Shown here: piece by piece, positions 25,124 through 34,304 of the stretch | Position numbering within the stretch: the first letter of the stretch is position 1 | Layout: each line of letters starts with the position of its first letter | Assembly: GCF_000513195.1 (NCBI RefSeq) | Contig: NZ_CBVI010000048.1 | Location: 1 to 64,000, forward strand | Direction: 5' to 3' | DNA from: Bacteroides timonensis | Lineage (GTDB): Bacteria; Bacteroidota; Bacteroidia; Bacteroidales; Bacteroidaceae | Length of the DNA stretch: 64,000 nt | The notes under the pieces: generated by a model | Seen by the model: only the letters and a program-made list of their open reading frames with translations | Told to the model about the DNA's origin: nothing | Databases searched by the model: none | Made by a program: the position numbers and the translations under genes

Positions 25124-27472
25124 ATGAAGAAACTCGTATACATCCTCCTTGCAACCCTGCTTCTGGCAGCCTGCTCCACTACTAAGCACCTGCCCGAAGG
25201 CGAAGTGCTCTATATCGGTCAGAAGCCTATGCTTGTAGAGAACCGCTCTGATACCAAGGTAGGCGAGACTGCTATGGAAGAAGTGGAAGCCGCCCTTGCC
25301 AAAGCTCCCAATAACTCCCTGCTCGGTAGTTCCGAATACCGCATCCCTTTCCCATTCGGACTGTGGGTGTACAATGGTTTTGCGAAGTACAAAAAAGGTT
25401 TTGGTAAGTGGATATTCAATCGCTTTGCCGCTACTCCCGTGCTCATATCTTCCGTTAATCCGGACATCCGGCAGAAAGTAGCGACGAATATCCTGCACGA
25501 TTATGGGTACTTCAATGGCACGGTAAGTTATCAAACTTTTGTTAATCCTAGGGACAGTCTGAAAGCTAAATTGCAATACACGGTCGATATGCGTAACCCG
25601 TACTTCATTGATACCGTATATTATCGGGGATTCAATAGTACGACGATGCAGATTATCAACCTTGGCCGCCGTCGCTCCCTGATCAGTCCGGGTGAACAGT
25701 TCAATGTTACTGATCTTGATGGTGAGCGTACCCGCATCAGCGGTTTGCTGCGTAATATGGGGTATTACTATTTTCGCCCTGACTACCTGACTTACCAAGC
25801 CGATACAACTCTCGTTCCCGGTGGGCACGTCAGCCTGCGCATGATCCCTGTTCCCGGTATGCCGAAGGACGCCGAACGCCCTTTCTTTGTAGGTAAAACT
25901 AATTTCTACCTCCACGGCCCGCAAGGACAAACGCCCAATGACAGTCTTTACTACAAGACTTTCTGGATACACTATTACGATAAACTGAAGATACGTCCCA
26001 ATATGCTCCACCGTTGGCTGAACTACCAAGGTTACCAACGGAAACGCCAGGAACTGGACAAGGGAGGTATGCGCCGTCGTCCGGAAAAGCTATATAGCCA
26101 ATACCGGCAAACCCGTATCCAGGAGCGTCTGGCAAGTGTGGGCATCTTCCGTTATCTGGAGATGCAGTACACACCCCGCGATACGGCACTCGTTTCCGAT
26201 ACGCTGGATGTGAATATCCGTGCCATGTTGGATAAACCGTATGATGCCGAATTGGACTTTAATGTCACCATGAAGAGCAATAACCAGACCGGTCCCGGTG
26301 CCGCCTTCACCGTAACGAAGAACAACGTCTTCGGTGGTGGTGAAACCTGGAATGTGAAAGTGAACGGCTCTTATGAATGGCAGACGGGTAAGAACAGCAG
26401 CTCACTGATGAATAGCTACGAGTTAGGCTTATCTTCTGCACTTACCTTCCCACGTATCGTCTTCCCCCGGATGGGTACCAAGGAATATGACTTCCCGGCT
26501 TCCACCACCTTCCGTGTCTACATAGACCAGATGAACCGTGCCAAGTACTACAAACTGCTTGCTTTCGGTGGAAACGTCACGTATGACTTTCAGCCTGTGC
26601 CTACCCGGAAACATAGTATCACGCCCTTCCAACTGACATTTAATGTGCTGCGCAATCCGACTGCGGCTTTTGAGGAAATACAGGCTCAGAACCCGGCCCT
26701 TTATATCAGCCTCCGTAATCAGTTTATTCCCAAGATGGAATATACCTACACCTATGATAACGCTTCTCTTCGCAATGTACGTAATCCCATCTGGTGGCAA
26801 ACGACGGTCGGCTCTGCCGGTAATCTGACCTCTTTGATTTACAAGGCATTCGGACAGTCTTTCAGCAAGGAAGACAAGAAATTGCTGGGAGTGCCTTTCG
26901 CACAATTCCTGAAGCTGAATTCGGAGTTCCGCTATCACTACAGGATAGACAAGAACCAGATGATTGCTTCCCGTATTGCAGGAGGAGTAATCTGGTCCTA
27001 CGGAAATGCAACGACTGCGCCTTATACCGAACAGTTCTATATTGGTGGTGCCAACAGTATCCGTGCCTATTCTGCCCGCAGCATCGGTCCCGGTGGCTAT
27101 CCACCCGATAAAGAGAAAAAATATTCCTATATCAACCACGTGGGCGATATCCGTATGGAAGCAAACGTGGAATACCGCTTCCGTATTCTCGGCGACCTGC
27201 ACGGAGCTATCTTCCTCGATGCAGGTAATGTCTGGCTGATGCGTAAGGATGAAACCCGTCCCGATGGACAGCTGACGTTGAAGAATTTCCCGAAACAGGT
27301 TGCTTTGGGTACAGGTGCCGGTCTGCGTTACGACCTGGACTTCCTTGTATTCCGTTTCGACTGGGGAGTGGCACTGCATGATCCGTATGATACAGGTAAG
27401 AAGGGATATTATAATATTCCGAAGTTTAAAGATGGCATGGCATGGCATTTTGCTATCGGTTATCCGTTCTAA
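25124..27472 (+). CDS. BamA/TamA-family outer-membrane barrel lipoprotein
   Basis: A 782-residue Omp85-type protein. The lipoprotein signal ends in LLLAAC (Cys17), followed by STTKHLPEG, typical of Bacteroidetes TamA/TamL-like proteins. POTRA-like segments cover about 100-330 and the 16-strand barrel about 370-782, with the family's VRGY-like region as SIRAYSARSIGPGG and a terminal aromatic, IGYPF. It is expected to work with the TamB-like protein just upstream to insert outer-membrane components. The lipid anchor distinguishes it from proteobacterial TamA. Confidence 0.92.
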   Translation: MKKLVYILLATLLLAACSTTKHLPEGEVLYIGQKPMLVENRSDTKVGETAMEEVEAALAKAPNNSLLGSSEYRIPFPFGLWVYNGFAKYKKGFGKWIFNRFAATPVLISSVNPDIRQKVATNILHDYGYFNGTVSYQTFVNPRDSLKAKLQYTVDMRNPYFIDTVYYRGFNSTTMQIINLGRRRSLISPGEQFNVTDLDGERTRISGLLRNMGYYYFRPDYLTYQADTTLVPGGHVSLRMIPVPGMPKDAERPFFVGKTNFYLHGPQGQTPNDSLYYKTFWIHYYDKLKIRPNMLHRWLNYQGYQRKRQELDKGGMRRRPEKLYSQYRQTRIQERLASVGIFRYLEMQYTPRDTALVSDTLDVNIRAMLDKPYDAELDFNVTMKSNNQTGPGAAFTVTKNNVFGGGETWNVKVNGSYEWQTGKNSSSLMNSYELGLSSALTFPRIVFPRMGTKEYDFPASTTFRVYIDQMNRAKYYKLLAFGGNVTYDFQPVPTRKHSITPFQLTFNVLRNPTAAFEEIQAQNPALYISLRNQFIPKMEYTYTYDNASLRNVRNPIWWQTTVGSAGNLTSLIYKAFGQSFSKEDKKLLGVPFAQFLKLNSEFRYHYRIDKNQMIASRIAGGVIWSYGNATTAPYTEQFYIGGANSIRAYSARSIGPGGYPPDKEKKYSYINHVGDIRMEANVEYRFRILGDLHGAIFLDAGNVWLMRKDETRPDGQLTLKNFPKQVALGTGAGLRYDLDFLVFRFDWGVALHDPYDTGKKGYYNIPKFKDGMAWHFAIGYPF

Positions 27473-27539
27473 TGGCGGGTTTTGTACGATAGAGCTAAAA
27501 TATGAACCAATTGTCTACCTTTCTTGACTTTATTTTTTG

Positions 27540-27547
27540 TAATTTTG
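27540..27547 (+). promoter_or_regulatory. -7 promoter box TAATTTTG for the nucleotidyltransferase gene
   Basis: Matches TAnnTTTG, 50 bases before the ATG at 27598. Confidence 0.6.
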
Positions 27548-27597
27548 CCCCGTAATCAAAACAAGGATACACTAACCTTTTTAAATAATAACTAAGT

Positions 27598-28509
27598 ATG
27601 AAACCAACTTTATTCTTATTGGCAGCCGGAATGGGCAGCCGTTACGGTGGCTTAAAGCAATTGGACGGACTGGGTCCGAATGGCGAAACTATTATGGACT
27701 ATTCAATTTATGACGCCATTAACGCCGGATTTGGTAAGCTCGTTTTCGTAATCCGTAAGGATTTTGAGAAAGACTTCCGTGATAAAATTATTTCCAAATA
27801 CGAAGGTCATATCCCGTGCGAATTGGTGTTCCAGTCTATCGACGATCTGCCCGAAGGCTTCACTTGCCCCGAAGGTCGTACGAAACCCTGGGGAACCAAC
27901 CACGCCGTAATGATGGGCGCTGATGTAATTCAGGAACCGTTTGCCGTTATCAACTGCGACGACTTCTATGGTCGCGATTCTTTCCAGGTAATGGGTAAAT
28001 TCCTTTCTGCACTGCCCGAAGATTCAAAGAATGTATATTCAATGGTAGGTTTCCGCATTGGTAATACACTGAGCGATAGCGGTACTGTATCTCGCGGTCT
28101 TTGCGGTACGGATGCCAACAATCTGCTGACTTCTGTTGTAGAACGCACTAAGATACAACGTATGGACGGAGAAGTGAAATACATTGACGATAATGGCGAA
28201 TGGACGGCTACTCCCGAAACTACTCCGGTAAGTATGAATTTCTGGGGCTTTACTCCCGATTACTTCGCATACAGCTGCGATTTCTTCAAGAGCTTCCTGA
28301 GCGATCCGAAGAATATGGAGAACCTGAAGAGTGAATTCTTCATTCCGTTGATGGTAGATAAATTGATTCAGGACGGTGTCGCTACATGCGAGGTCCTCGA
28401 TACTACAAGCAAATGGTTTGGCGTGACTTATCCTGAGGATCGTCAAAGTGTTGTAGATAAAATCCAGGCTTTAGTGGATGCGGGTGAATATCCTGCCAAA
28501 CTATTTTAA
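27598..28509 (+). CDS. Sugar-phosphate nucleotidyltransferase
   Basis: A 303-residue GT-A-fold enzyme joining a nucleotide to a sugar phosphate. The N-terminal signature LLAAGMGSRYGGLKQLDGLG binds the nucleotide and metal; FAVINCDDFYG carries the catalytic Asp. Length is close to that of bacterial UTP- or dTTP-using enzymes, but the exact sugar is not determinable. It is monocistronic, with its own promoter and a strong downstream terminator, and is unlinked to any polysaccharide cluster here. Confidence 0.9.
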   Translation: MKPTLFLLAAGMGSRYGGLKQLDGLGPNGETIMDYSIYDAINAGFGKLVFVIRKDFEKDFRDKIISKYEGHIPCELVFQSIDDLPEGFTCPEGRTKPWGTNHAVMMGADVIQEPFAVINCDDFYGRDSFQVMGKFLSALPEDSKNVYSMVGFRIGNTLSDSGTVSRGLCGTDANNLLTSVVERTKIQRMDGEVKYIDDNGEWTATPETTPVSMNFWGFTPDYFAYSCDFFKSFLSDPKNMENLKSEFFIPLMVDKLIQDGVATCEVLDTTSKWFGVTYPEDRQSVVDKIQALVDAGEYPAKLF

Positions 28510-28550
28510 GTCTGGAGAACTTTGCGAAAGCAAATTTAAAATTAGGAATG

Positions 28551-28583
28551 AAAGGGAGTCATCGTGAGATGGTTCCCTTTTTT
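28551..28583 (+). terminator. Rho-independent terminator after the nucleotidyltransferase
   Basis: AAGGGAGTCATC, loop GTGA, GATGGTTCCCTT, followed by six T. It lies 42 bases after the stop codon. Confidence 0.8.
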
Positions 28584-28686
28584 AATTTCATGGCAATGCG
28601 TCTTTCTGACCGAAGATAGAGACCGGACGGCTGAAGCATATAGTCTTATCACCTGTTTGATGCTTTGATATGATCCGGTTCATTAC

Positions 28687-28765
28687 GAGGGGTGATGCAA
28701 AAGGTGGCATCTTTTACATGAGGGGTATAAGTGATGAAGGCGAGATGAATGCAAGATGGATGCTT
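28687..28765. repeat. Degenerate 11-bp-phased words
   Basis: GAGGGGT occurs at 28687 and 28720 (33 bp), and GATG at 28733, 28744 and 28755 (11 bp each). It also holds AAAAGGTGGCATCTTTT, close to the units of the array at 54741. Possibly a decayed version of the 22-bp arrays; weak on its own. Confidence 0.4.
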
Positions 28766-28839
28766 AAAGTTGTATAGTTGCTTCGCAAGCCTCGGCTACT
28801 GCCTGATGGTGTGTGATGAAGATGAATGTTTTTGTGCCA

Positions 28840-29020
28840 ATGGAACGGCTTACCTTTTTTCCTATTTCATCAATGACAGCAGAGACGGATTGCATCTGGC
28901 TTATAGTTACGATGGCCTGAACTGGACTGCCCTGAACGGTGGCAAGTCTTACCTGCCCCCTGCCGTGGGGAAAGATAAACTGATGCGTGATCCGAGTATC
29001 TGCCAGGCACCCATTATTTC
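28840..29020 (+). pseudogene. Fragment of a glycoside hydrolase (GH43-like), truncated both ends
   Basis: In the frame around 28840-29020 the translation reads as the N-terminal part of a GH43-like blade: AYLFSYFINDSRDGLHLAY, then SYDGLNWTALNGGKSYL and DKLMRDPSICQAP, with the spacing seen in that family. The frame then becomes unrelated sequence and ends within the opposing gene at 29111. A complete GH43 enzyme has about 300 or more residues, so this is a relic, perhaps of a deleted polysaccharide-use locus. Assignment is from memory of the motif pattern. Confidence 0.6.
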
Positions 29021-29098
29021 CGATTGCATATCCTGCGGGGAGATGCGGGGTTGTGGGAATGGAAAATATATGAGTAAGGCAATGGTGATGCCTCTCCA

Positions 29099-30577
29099 TC
29101 AATATTTATAAGTTAACATAATGCGCCCTTCCGAAGTATTGGAAAATACATTGGCGTGATACCTGTATTTAGTATCGCGGGTGTAGTTCATAAACGTGCC
29201 GGTGAGGTATAGTTGCTTCCGCAATTTCAGGTCCAGCCGGAGGCCGACTGCATGGAGAATGGCCCTCGAACGGTCGCCCTGTGCATTGAGCGTCTTCGGT
29301 TCCACTTCATCCCAGTTGATGTCTTGGGGATACCCTTTCCAGGTGAACATGTGGTAGACTTCGTAGATGGTGGATATAGCAAGACGGTCCTTGTAGGTAA
29401 AGTTAAAGTTGAGCTTGCTACTGTAGCCGCTGGCCAGGTTGTAGATGCGTTCGTCCACTTGATAATAGTCGCTGAGGGCACCTCCCAGAAGGATGGCGTT
29501 GAGGTAGGCGTAACCATCTATTCCCCAGTTCCGTTTGAGGTTTCTTTTGTAGATGAGGCCGCCGCCCACGGAAGCGGGTGTACAGAATTTATAAGGTACT
29601 TTTGCCGATACTGCCGATATCGTGTCCGAATCGTAGTAATCGAAGTGCTGGTACAGCCCAAGGCTGAGGTAGTGCTTTTCATTGTTCACCAACTCTTTGG
29701 CTACCAGTCGGCCAACGATGTTTATCTGTCCCAGGACTGGTTGATCTTTCTGCCAGTTCAGGTTCGCCTGGATGGAGAAATAGTCGTAGGGTCTGGTATC
29801 TTCCGCATCGAAGCGGTCACCGTATTCGACGTTGATTTCGGAGGCCAGGCCCACACCTTTGTCCAGAATCTCGTCTTTCAGTTCCAGGGTACGTATGCCC
29901 AGAGACACATCCACGCTTACATCGGGTACACCGAATTGCTTGCCCGAAGTGGAACGCCGCTTCCAGGCATCTCCGTTGATAATACGGGTCAAGCCGCGCA
30001 TGGGGGACACCAGGAATCCGGCAAACTCCAGTCCGAAGCGTGACCAACCGGTTTTCCGGTCGTCGAGGATGAGGTCGGAAACCCTGTAAGTCACTTCACC
30101 CAGGGCCATACCGCCAATGGGGGTGGCAATGATGTCGTTGGTAGAGGGATATTCGTTCTCCATAAACATCTCCCACATGAAGCTGCCGCCGAAAGCGAAG
30201 AGCCCGGACTGCCAGAAATTGTATCCGTTGGATCGGGCTGAGTTGAAGTACAGACTGCCGTGGTAGGGGTGCATGAACATATTGGTGCCCATGGCGTCAT
30301 TGTCCCACACGAAGCCATGCTTGAGGTTGTCCTTGATAGTACGCCCGTTGATGTAGGCAAAGTCAGCCTTACGGATATAGCGGTCGAAGGCCCAGACTCC
30401 CATATTGATGCAGAAGACCATGGTGCCCGCCTGAAGCCCTCTTTTGTGGGAGTAATAGTCTATATCGAGCGAGTCGGCAGGTCGGGGAGTGGCTAAACGG
30501 TGGCGAATGGCGAGTTGCGGATAAGCCACATTAACGGCTATCAGGAAAGTGAGCAGAGTCAGCAGTAACTTTTTCAT
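29099..30577 (-). CDS. DUF3943 outer-membrane-type protein
   Basis: A 492-residue protein with a signal peptide (1-20, ending VAYPQ). The N-terminal half carries conserved segments of the Bacteroidetes DUF3943 family (WDNDAMGTNMFMHPYHGSLY and IGGMALGEVTYRVSDL). The C-terminal half is rich in alternating aromatic/polar strands and ends in LTYKY, as for an outer-membrane barrel. Function is not established for the family. A TAAGTTTG -7 box sits only five bases before the start, so the leader would be nearly absent or the true start is internal. Confidence 0.85.
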   Translation of the reverse strand: MKKLLLTLLTFLIAVNVAYPQLAIRHRLATPRPADSLDIDYYSHKRGLQAGTMVFCINMGVWAFDRYIRKADFAYINGRTIKDNLKHGFVWDNDAMGTNMFMHPYHGSLYFNSARSNGYNFWQSGLFAFGGSFMWEMFMENEYPSTNDIIATPIGGMALGEVTYRVSDLILDDRKTGWSRFGLEFAGFLVSPMRGLTRIINGDAWKRRSTSGKQFGVPDVSVDVSLGIRTLELKDEILDKGVGLASEINVEYGDRFDAEDTRPYDYFSIQANLNWQKDQPVLGQINIVGRLVAKELVNNEKHYLSLGLYQHFDYYDSDTISAVSAKVPYKFCTPASVGGGLIYKRNLKRNWGIDGYAYLNAILLGGALSDYYQVDERIYNLASGYSSKLNFNFTYKDRLAISTIYEVYHMFTWKGYPQDINWDEVEPKTLNAQGDRSRAILHAVGLRLDLKLRKQLYLTGTFMNYTRDTKYRYHANVFSNTSEGRIMLTYKY

Positions 30578-30581
30578 GACG

Positions 30582-30589
30582 CAAACTTA
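30582..30589 (-). promoter_or_regulatory. -7 promoter box TAAGTTTG before the DUF3943 gene
   Basis: Matches TAnnTTTG on the minus strand five bases before the ATG at 30577. Transcription would start at or inside the start codon, so either the transcript is leaderless or translation starts later. Confidence 0.4.
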
Positions 30590-30703
30590 GGGATTTTTAT
30601 TAAATGCACGTAGTTGTATTTTTCGTAAAAAGTCTCTATAACTTCTTAATTAACTCGTTTGCAGCATAAAAGGTTCACAAAAGGGAGGGGTTTGGTATGC
30701 GTT

Positions 30704-30733
30704 CGTCCGTTCCATCCGCGTTGTCCGCGTACC
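30704..30733. repeat. Partial direct repeat flanking the toxin-kinase block (left)
   Basis: CGTCCGTTCCATCCGCG and TCCGCGTACC here resemble CGTCCGTTTTATCCGCGTACC at 32171-32191. The two copies bracket the zeta-like pair and the kinase remnant. Confidence 0.5.
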
Positions 30734-30854
30734 AATTATTCTCCGGATGAATCGAAAATTATGGCTTGTGCTGCATGGATTTGGGGGAGTTTCTTTATCT
30801 TTGTCGCAACTGTTACAGTGAAAATGCTAGCAACTCTAAATTCTTACTAAGAAT

Positions 30855-31439
30855 ATGCTGAAGGAGAAACAGCTTTATATTATCAGTGGTTGTAATGGTG
30901 CCGGCAAAACAACGGCATCTTATACTGTTTTGCCCGAGGTGTTGCAATGTAAGGAATTTGTGAACGCTGATGAGATTGCCCGTGGCTTGTCTCCCTTCAA
31001 TCCTGAGGGAGTGGCGATTGATGCGGGGCGTCTGATGCTGAGGCGTATTGAAGAACTGATGCGGGAAGGAGAGAATTTCTCGATTGAAACAACGCTTGCT
31101 ACACGTTCTTATGCCCGGCTTGTGCGGCAGGCGCAGAAGAAAGGGTATCGGGTTAGCCTTATTTACTTTTGGCTGAATTCACCGGAACTGGCAATCAATC
31201 GTGTACGTCAGCGTGTCAGTGAAGGCGGCCATGGTATACCGGAAGAAGTTATACGCCGGCGCTATCAGGCTGGGATAAATAATCTGTTCGACATCTATAT
31301 GTCCTGTGTAGACTATTGGCTGTTGGCGGATAATAGTCGGGAGAACCGCGTTATTGTTGCTGAAGGTGGTCCTACTCTTTCGACACGGATGTATGAGGTA
31401 GAACTCTTTAAAACCATAGAAAGTTATGTCAAACGATGA
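30855..31439 (+). CDS. Zeta-toxin-like P-loop kinase
   Basis: A 194-residue P-loop kinase of the zeta-toxin type. Walker A is SGCNGAGKTT (about 9-18); VNADEIARGLSPFNPEG and FSIETTLATRSY fit the substrate-binding region, and FWLNSPELAINRVRQRV the arginine-bearing lid. Zeta toxins phosphorylate UDP-N-acetylglucosamine, but many chromosomal homologues act on other substrates. The small downstream gene overlaps it by 14 bases and is a candidate antitoxin or partner. The order toxin-then-partner differs from classical epsilon-zeta. Confidence 0.8.
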   Translation: MLKEKQLYIISGCNGAGKTTASYTVLPEVLQCKEFVNADEIARGLSPFNPEGVAIDAGRLMLRRIEELMREGENFSIETTLATRSYARLVRQAQKKGYRVSLIYFWLNSPELAINRVRQRVSEGGHGIPEEVIRRRYQAGINNLFDIYMSCVDYWLLADNSRENRVIVAEGGPTLSTRMYEVELFKTIESYVKR

Positions 31440-31614
31440 GTGGAAGGAATTAAGCGAGAAATTGCACTATGGGTTGGCACTGGCCGAGCAACGCATGCTT
31501 GAGAAAAAGGCACAGCGGAACGAAACTGTGATAGTGGGTACACCTGATGGTGAAATAAAAGCCATTCCTGCCCGCCGTCTGCTTCGTAAGGCAAAGCAGC
31601 GTAAGATGAAATAA
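31426..31614 (+). CDS. Small partner of the zeta-like kinase (candidate antitoxin)
   Basis: A 62-residue, strongly charged protein (MSNDEWKELSEKL start, RRLLRKAKQRKMK end) with no family I recognise. It overlaps the zeta-like gene by 14 bases in another frame, so the pair is translationally coupled. A predicted N-terminal helix (about 4-27) could cap the toxin site as epsilon antitoxins do, but this is inference. Confidence 0.6.
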   Translation: MSNDEWKELSEKLHYGLALAEQRMLEKKAQRNETVIVGTPDGEIKAIPARRLLRKAKQRKMK

Positions 31615-31623
31615 ATATCTTCA

Positions 31624-32205
31624 CTTGCTGGGAATGCAGAAACAATCGTTCTTCTTCTGTAACCCCGTTACTTTGAACACTTGGGTATCCCCACCCGCGA
31701 CTATACCCTCACCTCCGAAGAATTTGCCTATCTGATACATCCTGATGACCGCCAATCTGTGATTGAAGTCCAGTCCACCTACGTAGGTCAGTTGAAAGAT
31801 ACTCCTTTTCGGATTGTTGGCATCTGCATGAGTACTCAGAAGTATAAGGATACCGAGGACCGTCTGAACGAAGCTCTGCGTAAAGCCCGGCACAGTGATA
31901 AACTGAAAAGTATCTTCCTTGCCAATATGAGCCACGAAATACGCACCTCGCTCAATGCTATCGTAGGTTTTTCCTCCTTGCTAGCCTATGGGGAATCAGA
32001 GCTGACCAAAGATGATATCATCGAATTTACCTCTCTGATTGAAAAGAACAGCCAGCTGTTGATGGTTCTGATCTCCGACATCCTGGACCTCTCCAAAATA
32101 GAGTCGAACACCATGGAGTTTAGTTTTTGCAGTGTTTCCCTCCATCGGGTATTGAATGAGATAGGCAGTCCGTCCGTTTTATCCGCGTACCTATTTTACT
32201 CATAA
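31624..32205 (+). pseudogene. Remnant of a PAS-histidine kinase
   Basis: From about 31681 the frame encodes a PAS tail (EFAYLIHPDDRQSVIEV) and a HisKA dimerisation box (FLANMSHEIRTSLNAIVGFS). It runs to LSKIESNTMEF and then breaks into SPSVLSAYLFYS and a stop at the CGTCCGTT repeat. The ATPase domain is absent. No ATG opens it (TTG at 31681, with a stop 19 bases before), and more PAS-like sequence lies upstream in another frame. It is non-functional as a kinase. Confidence 0.8.
32171..32191. repeat. Partial direct repeat flanking the toxin-kinase block (right)
   Basis: Partner of 30704-30733. It is the point where the kinase remnant loses homology. Confidence 0.5.
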
Positions 32206-32282
32206 CCCATCAGAAAGTAATGAATTCCGCCAGCGAGTTACAATAATATAGGCTTACGATGTCATATCCCGCTGGAAATCGT

Positions 32283-32290
32283 TACCTTTG
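32283..32290 (+). promoter_or_regulatory. -7 promoter box TACCTTTG for the ABC-F gene
   Basis: TACCTTTG lies 29 bases before the ATG. The wider word TCGTTACCTTTG is identical to the first two units of the 22-bp array at 20081. Confidence 0.7.
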
Positions 32291-32319
32291 CAGTCCTGAA
32301 CGATAAATTCATTGACACT

Positions 32320-34281
32320 ATGATATCAGTAGAAGGACTGAAGGTAGAATTTAATGCAACCCCTCTGTTCGAAGACGTCTCTTACGTAATCAACAAAAAA
32401 GACCGCATCGCCCTGGTGGGCAAGAATGGTGCGGGTAAGTCTACCATGCTCAAGATATTGGCCGGACTACAGCAGCCCACTTCCGGTGTCGTTGCCATTC
32501 CCCGCGAATGTACTATCGGTTACCTGCCACAGGTGATGATTCTCAGTGATAAGCGTACCGTGATGCAAGAGGCGGAACTGGCTTTCGAACACATCTTCGA
32601 GATGCAAGCGGACATCGAACGCATGAACCAGCAACTTGCCGAACGCACCGATTATGACAGCGAAGAATACCATAAACTCATCGACCGTTTCACTCACGAG
32701 AACGAACGTTTCCTGATGATGGGCGGCACCAACTTCCGTGCTGAAATAGAACGAACCTTGCAAGGTTTGGGTTTCAGCCGCGAAGACTTCGACCGCTCCA
32801 CCAGTGAGTTTTCCGGTGGTTGGCGTATGCGTATCGAGCTTGCCAAACTCCTGCTTCGACGTCCCGATGTGCTGTTGCTCGACGAGCCTACCAACCACCT
32901 GGATATTGAGAGTATCCAATGGCTTGAAAACTTCCTTTCCACACGTGCCAATGCCGTGGTATTGGTGAGTCACGACCGTGCATTTCTCAATAACGTCACC
33001 ACACGTACCATTGAAATTACTTGTGGACAGATTTACGACTACAAAGTGAAGTATGACGAATTCGTCGTACTGCGGAAGGAACGTCGTGAACAGCAACTCC
33101 GTGCCTATGAGAATCAGCAGAAACAGATAGAAGATACCGAAGCCTTCATCGAGCGCTTCCGCTATAAAGCCACGAAGGCTGTGCAGGTACAGAGCCGCAT
33201 CAAACAACTGGAAAAGATAGAACGCATCGAAGTAGACGAGGAAGACAACTCGGCATTGCGCCTGAAGTTTGCTTGCAGCAGCCGTAGCGGAAGTTACCCT
33301 GTCGTCTGTGAGGATGTCCGGAAGGCCTATGGCGACCATGTCATCTTCCACGATGTCAACCTGACCATAAACCGTGGTGAGAAAGTGGCGTTCGTAGGTA
33401 AGAACGGTGAAGGTAAATCCACTCTGGTAAAGTGTATCATGGGAGAAATCACCGACTATACCGGTAAACTCACCCTCGGTCATAATGTACAGATCGGTTA
33501 CTTCGCCCAGAACCAGGCACAACTTCTGGATGAAAGTTTGACGGTATTCGATACCATCGACCGTGTAGCCGTAGGCGATATCCGCCTGAAGATACGCGAT
33601 ATTCTCGGTGCCTTCATGTTCGGCGGCGAAGCTTCTGATAAGAAGGTGAAAGTGCTGTCCGGTGGAGAGCGTACTCGCCTCGCAATGATCAAGCTCTTGC
33701 TGGAACCCGTGAACTTCTTGATACTGGACGAACCGACTAACCACCTCGATATGCGTTCGAAGGATGTACTGAAAGATGCCATCCGCGAATTTGACGGTAC
33801 AGTCATTTTAGTAAGCCACGACCGTGATTTCCTGGACGGACTTGCGACTAAAGTATATGAGTTCGGTGGTGGAATTGTGAAAGAACACCTCGGTGGCATC
33901 TACGACTTCCTGCAAAAGAAGCAGATAGAAAGCCTGAACGAATTACAGAAAGCACCCGCACTTTCTACCTCACCCTCCGGTGGAAAAGAGAATACGGATA
34001 CCGCCACTCAATCTTCCGGTGCTAAGCTTTCTTATGAAGAGCAGAAGGAACTGAACAAGAAGCTCAAAAAACTGGAACGTCGCGTTGCCGACTGTGAATC
34101 GGAGATAGAGCAGACCGAGTCTGCCATCGCCATTCTCGAAGCCCGGATGGCAACTCCTGAGGGAGCTTCGGATATGGCCCTTTACGAGCAGCACCAGAAA
34201 CTGAAGCAACAACTCGACTCTGTGATGGAAGAGTGGGATGCCGTCTCTACCGAACTGGAAGAAGTACGGAAAGAACAATAA
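32320..34281 (+). CDS. ABC-F family ATPase
   Basis: A 653-residue soluble protein with two ABC domains and no membrane span. Domain one has GKNGAGKST (about 33-41) and SGGWRMR; domain two has GKNGEGKST (about 363-371) and SGGERTR. Both have LDEPTNHLD. The linker between domains is the tRNA-contacting region of ribosome-bound ABC-F proteins, and a coiled-coil tail (about 575-653) resembles that of Uup. It likely acts on stalled or initiating ribosomes; antibiotic resistance cannot be inferred. Confidence 0.93.
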   Translation: MISVEGLKVEFNATPLFEDVSYVINKKDRIALVGKNGAGKSTMLKILAGLQQPTSGVVAIPRECTIGYLPQVMILSDKRTVMQEAELAFEHIFEMQADIERMNQQLAERTDYDSEEYHKLIDRFTHENERFLMMGGTNFRAEIERTLQGLGFSREDFDRSTSEFSGGWRMRIELAKLLLRRPDVLLLDEPTNHLDIESIQWLENFLSTRANAVVLVSHDRAFLNNVTTRTIEITCGQIYDYKVKYDEFVVLRKERREQQLRAYENQQKQIEDTEAFIERFRYKATKAVQVQSRIKQLEKIERIEVDEEDNSALRLKFACSSRSGSYPVVCEDVRKAYGDHVIFHDVNLTINRGEKVAFVGKNGEGKSTLVKCIMGEITDYTGKLTLGHNVQIGYFAQNQAQLLDESLTVFDTIDRVAVGDIRLKIRDILGAFMFGGEASDKKVKVLSGGERTRLAMIKLLLEPVNFLILDEPTNHLDMRSKDVLKDAIREFDGTVILVSHDRDFLDGLATKVYEFGGGIVKEHLGGIYDFLQKKQIESLNELQKAPALSTSPSGGKENTDTATQSSGAKLSYEEQKELNKKLKKLERRVADCESEIEQTESAIAILEARMATPEGASDMALYEQHQKLKQQLDSVMEEWDAVSTELEEVRKEQ

Positions 34282-34304
34282 AACTTAAGTACTGTATCAT
34301 AATT

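Noticed and set aside
28749..29111. 120-residue intact gene
   Set aside because: Only the central part resembles a protein family; both ends are unrelated and the frame runs into the opposing gene. Called a fragment instead.
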